From Chrysophaeum taylorii (taxonomy: Eukaryota > Sar > Pelagophyceae > Pelagomonadales > Pelagomonadaceae): DNA of 53,049 bases. The translations under genes were made by a program, and so were the position numbers. Below are positions 46,340 to 53,049 of the stretch, piece by piece. The stretch lies in NCBI GenBank assembly GCA_029834535.1, contig JAQMWT010000269.1:1-53049 (forward strand), given 5' to 3'. The notes below the pieces were generated by a model that was not told the DNA's origin, searched no databases, and was given only the letters and a program-made list of their open reading frames with translations. How positions within the stretch are numbered: the first letter of the stretch is position 1; every line of letters starts with the position of its first letter.

Positions 46340-48070
46340 AAGCATCTTCAATCCTGTAGAAATCATCAGAGGCATGATGCATACCGAGTAGAGAACGAAA
46401 AGTGGAGAATCAGCAGCAAGCGGCTTTGTAAAACCATCAGCCACGTTTAGCCTGCCGGGAACATGATGGACTCAAATTTTCTGTAGCGGGTGCGCACGGA
46501 TCTTAAATCATCTGTCGACAGTGCCTTGGCAAGAAGGATCCATCTGGGTTTATTAGGTGTGAACAACAGCAGCATTGTCAGACAAGAGAGGAGGCTATGA
46601 TGAAGCGCATCTTGCAGTTGGGCTGTGTTGTCATCGAAGTCAACAGGATCAGCGGCGTCCTCACCATTAACACGTGTGACGAAGATGGGGTTGACGACAA
46701 GGAAAGTTCAACAGCAGCTTGCGTAGCCAAACAGCATCAGCACATACTGAGGGCAATCAACTCAGCTTCGTGAGTTGAGCAGGAGACAATCGGTTGAAGC
46801 TCGCTTTTCCAACAAATAGGCAGTTGAATGAATACAAACCCGGTGGTAGATTTCCTATCNTCNTGTNCTAGGNAAGGGGCATTGTCAGCGTCGACCATGG
46901 CTACTAGGGGATCAAACTGTCCTGTGGATACATCCTGCGGTTGGTAGTCGACCACAGTAGAGATGGGTTCGATTAGCGAAACAGTGCGAAGGTGAGCTTC
47001 AATAGCATTACCTTTAGGATGAAACCAGAGGCGAAGTGAACGGTTTACCGGCTCCTCAGGTAGCGGAGGAACACAACGTGCGGACATGAACATACGTGGG
47101 TGCATGCATACACGCGAACATCTGCGCAAGGCGCGAAAGTCAGGTCTGCAGGCGACTTGCATGAACAACAGCTTGCCAAGGAGGGTGGCAAAGTGTTGAT
47201 ATACACCTGTTTCAGAGCTGGGAGTGCCATCTTTATACTTGAAAGACGAGGACATAGGATTTCGCGGGGTAAGTTGCTGCAAGACAGGATGATCAGCGAA
47301 GAGTTCATCAAGCAGCTGGCACATCCAGGGAGATGGATCCATCAGATGTACGACACACTCGCATGCTGGAGGGTATGGACAGGTTCAAACTGCTCTACAG
47401 CATACCTTGTGGAGGGCATCTGTAACTCAGTACGAAGAGTGTCATCATTGGACACAATAACAGTCGTCTACAGACAGACGCGCCAACGAACTATCGTGCA
47501 GATATTCGGAGCGCGCGCGAGCAGAGTCGATTGCAGGCGCTTGCCAAGGCTACGAAAAGAAGCCGTCTATCTCTTCCCAAAGAGATGGCGATTGCCGAAG
47601 TCCATAAAGTGACTTCAGCAGTTTCGGTAGGCGTGAGCCCTTGTATTTACATCACCGGGGTCGATAAGCTTGATGCGTCTGGCAACTGAACGTAGACGTT
47701 GGCATCAATGGCAGACTGAACAGAAGGCGTTGGGACGTCGCGTGGTAGACAGGCAATTGCTTGTATGCCGCAATCGCCAGTAATACCCGGATAGCGGTCA
47801 TTGTAGCCATTGGGCTGAAGGTGCCAAAGATCAGCGCCAAGGAGGCTAGGAAGCCACGTAGCACGAGGCGAGCCTGTGCTTACGTATTTGCCTGCAGAGC
47901 CGTTTTAATCTTCAGCACCATCCTGCTGTCAATAGGACGAGAGACACACCGTAACAAGAAATGAAGCAAGCAGCCAAAGCGGACAATGTCGTGGAGTTCC
48001 TTGGCGAGGCCCTGAGGTAGGCGTGCCTGTCTTCAGGCGACATACCGTGGAGGCACTGGAGCGCGTATCG
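46340..48070 (-). pseudogene. Copia reverse transcriptase and RNase H, copy C1
   Basis: The RT starts near 48010 (ELHDIV-like, then LRGFLASLA and TFSPMATMTAIRVLLAIAAY) and runs through several frames. The frame at 46737-47342 has NPMSSSFKYKDGTPSSETGV, LLGKLLFMQVACRPDF and then the RNase H part RKSTTGFVFIQL and CSTHEAELIALS. It has four ambiguous bases at 46860, 46863, 46867 and 46873. It is the closest relative of copy C3. The integrase at 49192-50110 lies upstream in the same direction, so the two probably belong to one degraded element. Confidence 0.85.
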
Positions 48071-49100
48071 ATGGAACGTCCTTCTTGGACCTTGTATTCA
48101 TCAGGACCAACAGTGGCTGGTGAACTTATAGTTTAACGACGTTGCGGTCGAGGCGTGCGCGACTTCGGGATAAGCGGAAACAATCAGTAGGAGGGTAGGA
48201 AGCAGATTCAGTTGAATATGGATAGTAGGGTCGGCATGTAAGACCTGAGTGATATGTAGAGAGACCAGAAGGTATAGGTCAGACAGAGATGCAGAATTAG
48301 CGCCAAACTCGGAGGTGATCGTAAAAATAAGCTGGTCGGAGCCAGATACGTAAGTGCATATTGCGAGAAGAAGTGCCAAACAGCAGCGTGTTCAGTGAAC
48401 ACGATAAAAGGGCTGAGGAATGGGCACGTGGTTGAACCATCCGCAGTTATAAAGGTTGCAGCTGGGATGCTGGATGCGCACTTAGCGTGGGCGAAGTAAC
48501 CATCGACGTGAGGGGAGGGCAAGTAAGTCAGGTGGCGCGAAGGAGAAGACAGACCAACAACGCATGTTCCCCTCTGAGCAGATAGCAGACCAGAGGATAC
48601 CACCATTGATATGCAGGGCGGAGAGGGCGGGAGACTTGAACGTAAGAAAGTGGTGGCGAAGATCCCAGCGAAATCGGCGAGTTTGCCACCAGCGGCTTTA
48701 TAGCACCAATAGTAGACGCCTGCAGCCGGGCTTGATATTTTTCATGGAGGCTGCCTTGCGGTTGTTAGGTTGTTTGGAACCTGGGACAAGAATGAGGTCA
48801 TCTTGTGCAAAAAGGTCGTTGTAAGAAGAAGCAAAGGCGGCGGTGGCATAGAGCCAGAATCGTCGACGGGAGGGTAGAAGGAAGGAGGAGGAGAAGCAGG
48901 AGCAGGGGACGAAGAAGGAGGTGAGGGAGGTGGAGAGTGCCCCTCTGAGGATGAGGTGCCCGCGTCCCCCTCTGAATGGACATGGTGGATAGCAGCGTGG
49001 GGTGTGAGCGAGAAGGCGCGGGAGGAGCGTGAGGCGGAGGAGCAAGTTCAGGATCAGGAGTAGGCTGCTGGAGCATGTAGGAACAGCTTGGACGAAACAC
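48071..49100 (-). other. Degraded linker between Copia integrase and RT
   Basis: Frames at 48101-48379, 48208-48606, 48698-49045 and 48798-49100 overlap. The upstream part is Pro- and Leu-rich from a pyrimidine-biased tract, as in the low-complexity region between integrase and RT of Copia elements. The rest is not recognised. The recurring motif is present at 48129-48149. Confidence 0.45.
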
Positions 49101-49191
49101 GGATTTGTCGTTTCAGGGTTGAGACGACGTCGGCAATATGGTCAACACGTGGGGAGACGAGCGGGTTTTGCGCGTTGGCGCAACATAGATA

Positions 49192-50110
49192 CTAGTATTT
49201 GCGACGGCACGGTTCCCACTTGTGGTGCTCGTGGGGTTCCAGTAGAAGGCAGCATTCAGCGCCGAAGATCGTGAGCATGTCATGCTGGGGAGTGCTCGGT
49301 TGATTATAGAGTAGCTGTTGCGGACTCAGGATAGCGTGGTGAATGCGCTCGAGCGTGGCGTTCGGGAGCAGGTTGTAACTTATGATGGTGTGGATCACCG
49401 CCCATGGAAACATGATGGCTGGTTCCACGATCTTGGAGCCACGATAATGAGCATCAAGGAGAGAGCGAAGGCGAGTGGAGGACGCGGAGGCGATGAAGCC
49501 GATGGCTGACTCAACTTCAAAGTTGAACTGGTGCATGTACGGCGGGAAATTGATGAGCTGAATGCCCTTATCGACGCGCTACGGGGCGGTAACGTGCTGG
49601 CTAAATTAGGGCTTGAAAGCGCCGGAGTAGAGGGTGCGCCGGTGCACGTTGAGTTGTGTACAAGAGTCATACACAAAGTCCAGAGCTTGAGTGAACTCCG
49701 TGGCGTTGGTGGTGCGTGTAAAGTACACCAAGAGAAACTTCGAGATAAGTTCCTTGAACACAATGATATGGGTGAAGCCTCCCCACTCTGACGGAATTGT
49801 CACATAGCCGCCGTCGCACCCCCCGACTTCGCCGGCTTTGTGAGTTTGCTCGAAAGAGGACTCGGTCGGGTTGAAGTGCCTGTGAGGGTGGCGCTTGTTG
49901 TGCGCGATGCAGTCGGTGCACAAGTCGCGATACGGTAGGTCTGAGGCAGAGAAGCCAGGGCGAGCCAGTACGTTAGGCGCCTTGGCTGCAACGTTGTCGG
50001 GGCAGTGGTGCACCCGGTGGAAGCGATTGGCACGTTCTTTGGCGTTGAGGTATTCAGCAGATCCGCGTGCGAAGGACTTGCGAGAATGGGATGAGCGAGG
50101 ATATGACGTT
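49192..50110 (-). pseudogene. Copia gag-pre-integrase and integrase region, copy C1
   Basis: The zinc-binding gag-pre-integrase segment reads RFHRVHHCPDNV, then LCTDCIAHNKRHPHRHFNP, giving the HHCC pattern in the frame of 49606-50013. The integrase core follows with GGYVTIPSEWGGFTHIIVF. Its C-terminal part is in other frames (RIHHAILSPQQLLYNQ, FGAECCLLLEPHEHHKWEPC). I cannot place all three catalytic acids. Integrase before RT is the Copia order. Confidence 0.78.
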
Positions 50111-52980
50111 TGCGCCGAACATCGAACTTGAGTTCGGTGTCAAGAGCAGGAGGGCGCGTCGTCATCCTGGTGCGCAGCAGAGTCACTTGGAGGTGCATCC
50201 TCATCATCAGAAGTACGAGAGTATCTTCGTAGGATGACGAAGCATATAGTTTAACGACATTTCGGTCAAGCAGTTGGAGATAGTAGCGAAGGCGTGTGCC
50301 AAAGACAAGGTATGTGTGCTGCACGTGGTGGAGGCCGGATCAAAATGCAAGGAAGGTGGATACATAGGATTTCTTCATCACGGCAGCAGCATGTTGGAAG
50401 GTAGGGTCCAACATAAGGGACTTAATATCGGCAACGAGGCGAGAGGCTTGTGCAGTGTGCTGTACGTACCGGCAGGCAGAGCATTGCTGAGCATGTATGC
50501 ACAGCAAGGTCGTGGCGAAGAGACAAGAGGAAAGATTCCTGTTGTTTGGTGTGGTTGTTAGCTGAGATCAACTCCGGTCGAGTGGGATAGCGCAATTTCC
50601 CGTTGCGAGGTCGAGTAAGATGGTTTGCATACCCTCGGACGGTGGGCAATGGAGCAAGCATGGGTGGATTTTAGAGCCAGAGTTGCGGTCACTTCCACGA
50701 AGATACCCATATAGCGACTATGGGACAAGTGGTGATCTTAAGAGCAAAGTGAGTCGTAGTCAGAAAGTTTGTCGGTGGCCTTGTAGGTAAGGCAGCCAGG
50801 CATCACAAGAGAGCATCTGGACAAGAGCTTTTTATGGCAGTGCCATAGGCGGCAGCAGAGCCAACGAGGAAGGAGGCGGATGATCCACAAAAACCCATAA
50901 ACGGCCAAATATACAGATGTATCTGTCGCGGGGATTGGAGGCGAGAAAACGCGTACATGCTTCCAAACAGCGTCAATGAAGCATGATGTTTGGTGGCGGC
51001 GTTTTCTATGGTGAGGTTGCCGTCAGTGTGGTGACCGTTAAAATAGGGTATATGGTGTTGTGAGAGTTGTATCGTATGTCATCCACGATCTTAGAGAAGG
51101 GGCGTGGCTGGTGGATAGGCCATGAAGTATGATGGTGGTCCAGTAGAATACCTGCGTGCGATGCAGATCCATCTTTCCCTAGATTGGTAGTCGCCACATG
51201 GGTAGGTCAGGAACCTGTCAACAACATCGACACAGTAATCGAGTGTGGAATGGATGAGATTAGCCACAGTTATGTGGTCTGATGACAGTACGGGGTGGTG
51301 TCATCTCAGCCAGCAGTAGCCAAAGGGCTGGAGAAGTTTGATGACAGACAGCATGCTGTCAACAGGAGTGGTCGAACGGGCGTAAGTCTTGGTCTTATGC
51401 TGCTTTAATAGACGCGTTGTGCACAGAGTCAGGTATCAATAATATCACAATAAAATTTGCGCCTTTCCTCTGGTGAGATTTGATGAAGATGGTTAATAAA
51501 GGCGGGTAGAGACTCAAATAATACGTGAGGAAAACGGTGGCGTAACATGCGCACAAGCGTAACATCAGACTCAACAACAACTTTACATTGATGTTTAAGC
51601 CTAGGTCGTGAGCTTGAGACAGGAACGCTGAGGTTGACAAACCAGAACAAAGTAACATGACAGAGGGTTTGCGAAGGTTGGGCTCTTGTGCAAGAAACAC
51701 TTGCGGACGGCGTACATGTTAATGGTGGAGTGATGCTGAACAAATTTGTTTTGTTTCGAGATTAAGAACCAAAGGGCGAATCCGGGCGATCTGGTAAGAG
51801 CTGCTCTTGAGGACCGATTGCATAAGCCGTAGCCAGTAGATCCACTTGTTTCGTGGTATCGCTAGAGCAGAAATGCGAGGAGCGTAGTTCGGGTTTACGT
51901 CGCGGAGCGATGTTGCGCGTGAGACAAGGGAGACAGGCAAGTTAGATGCTTACGTCGTGTATGAGGAATACGCACATCTTTGTCTATGCGGCTCGTGATG
52001 GCGCTGAGCTTTAGCTCAGATCGATGCGCAGAACACAGTCAAATTCGTCTGTTCCACTCAGGAGCATACTCAATATAGCGAGATGCGAGTGTGCACTGGC
52101 CCGAGCGCAGCAGAAGTCAGTGTTACACATGCTCGTTTGCGAAGATGATCGATGATAGGACAACATGTTATTTAACGTCATATGTGAGCATTGTTGTCCC
52201 ATTTATTACGTTTTTGATTGATGGCGGTTGTAAGCGTACGATAATAATCCGTATTTGAGTTAAGAAGTAATATATGATTCAGATTTAAAATCGTATTTGG
52301 ACATTAGGATGGCGTAGCACAATAGTAAAAAATATAAAGAACAATGTTGGGGAACACTGTTTACCTTCATATATTCGTTAAGGGCATTTTCCGAATGCGG
52401 GCAAGTAGTGAGCGACAGGCAGTGAAGAGAGTTATCCAGAAATAAAAGACATTCGGGATGATAACCGGTTCAACAGGTGGTGATGGTTCGTCAGCCTCAT
52501 CAGCCATGCCGTACTTCGCATCAGATGATGATAGCGAGGTCTTGTCGACATCCCTTGTGGTTTCGGCTGTGGTGGTTGATTCATGGCTGATTGGACATGC
52601 GAAGATAGCAAGGACAGTAACGCTGGTGGTAACGCCGAGATAGCGGAAGCAGGCAAGAAGTTAGGCACAATATCGAGGGCTTACCCTGTGTGTTGGAGAC
52701 ATTTTTGGTATCTGTAGTAGGAACGCTGGCGTGGGAGCAGAGCAACAGTATGATGTTGGCTCCACAGCCAGTTTAACGACTGGAAGTCGAGGATAGATGA
52801 GCATGCCCATCGCAGTGATGCGAACATGGGTGCGCCAGGCAGGGCGAAATCACCATTGTCCTCAGTATGATGGCGTTGTCGGGCCTTAAAGCAGATTGCA
52901 GCAGAGTGCCGGGAAACAACTTGGTGTGTTGGAATTGTAGCTGAGCCGCGATATATCGGCATGCATCACAGACTTGTAGG
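50111..52980 (-). other. Decayed 5' part of Copia copy C1
   Basis: Only short frames are open, and none gives a recognised domain. The frame at 51429-51743 ends with LPAFINHLHQISPEERRKF, which weakly resembles FEEIQSTTTFTEAERKDFAK of the gag-like ORF. The recurring motif is at 50247-50268 and 52769-52790. By position this should be the gag and 5' end of the element. The stretch 50400-51390 shows nothing I can name. Confidence 0.4.
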
Positions 52981-52986
52981 ATTCAC

Positions 52987-53006
52987 TACACTGCACTTGC
53001 AGTGTA
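52987..53006. other. Perfect 9-bp inverted repeat
   Basis: The bases tacactgca and tgcagtgta face each other around a 2-base loop. The core ctgcacttg is the same as the last bases of the Helitron remnants at 11158-11167 and 34576-34585, which may be chance. Confidence 0.6.
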
Positions 53007-53049
53007 TTTTTATGGTATTGCTTAGTTCGATCCAGCCATGAGCCATATT

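Noticed and set aside
46860..46873. Sequence change in Copia RNase H
   Set aside because: The four bases are ambiguous calls (n), so nothing can be concluded from that point.
48121..48190. A tRNA-like reading of tagtttaacgac
   Set aside because: No acceptor stem, anticodon arm or T-arm can be fitted around it.
34948..52790. The motif as a -1 frameshift site because it contains gttaaac
   Set aside because: The heptamer is not placed at gag-pol junctions and its phase relative to known frames varies; conservation extends well upstream of it.

Overview
The window reads as a repeat-rich nuclear eukaryotic contig. Almost every recognisable coding stretch belongs to a transposable element, and most are broken by frameshifts, stops or nested insertions. 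I see no bacterial operons, no rRNA or tRNA genes and no convincing host gene; the 168-codon ORF at 27197-27703 is the only weak host candidate. The mix of Ty3/Gypsy, Ty1/Copia, Helitron, MULE, an endonuclease-type LINE, a SINE and a LINE with a restriction-like endonuclease suggests an alga or another protist. I cannot name the lineage; an algal origin is a low-confidence guess.

Region 1 (1-10382, minus strand) is a Gypsy-type LTR retrotransposon, copy A, whose 3' LTR is cut by the window start. Region 2 (15890-26143, plus strand) is a second, diverged member of the same family, copy B. Both encode, in order, a gag with acidic and coiled-coil parts, a zinc knuckle with an RS-rich domain, an aspartic-protease-like region, a DNA cytosine-5 methyltransferase, reverse transcriptase, RNase H and integrase. 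The methyltransferase sits inside pol between protease and RT, and copy B shows recognisable versions of motifs I, IV, VI, VIII, IX and X in one reading frame. This is the most striking system in the window.

Between the two Gypsy copies lie a Helitron helicase remnant (10383-11167), a 2.96-kb Copia deletion derivative with 75-bp LTRs, a perfect 5-bp target duplication and an initiator-tRNA-like primer site (11173-14129), and a MULE-type transposase C-terminal half (14727-15889) that stops exactly at the copy B LTR.

The stretch 26144-34585 holds AT-rich subterminal-type repeats, a SINE, hairpin-bearing repeats and a LINE-like unit on the minus strand (about 28536-33142). That unit encodes a RING-like finger, a low-complexity region, an RT with a GMDD active site and a C-terminal PD-(D/E)xK nuclease signature. 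It lies between inverted copies of a leader-like repeat. A Helitron helicase remnant with a 323-bp-period tandem duplication follows.

From 34586 to the end are decayed Copia copies, mostly on the minus strand, with a coiled-coil gag-like ORF. They are interrupted by a 5'-truncated LINE (39178-41937, 13-bp target duplication) and by SINE copies that carry the same 3' tail and TTAG repeats as the LINE. That is the signature of a SINE mobilised by a LINE partner. A roughly 21-bp motif recurs seven times in this part and remains unexplained.
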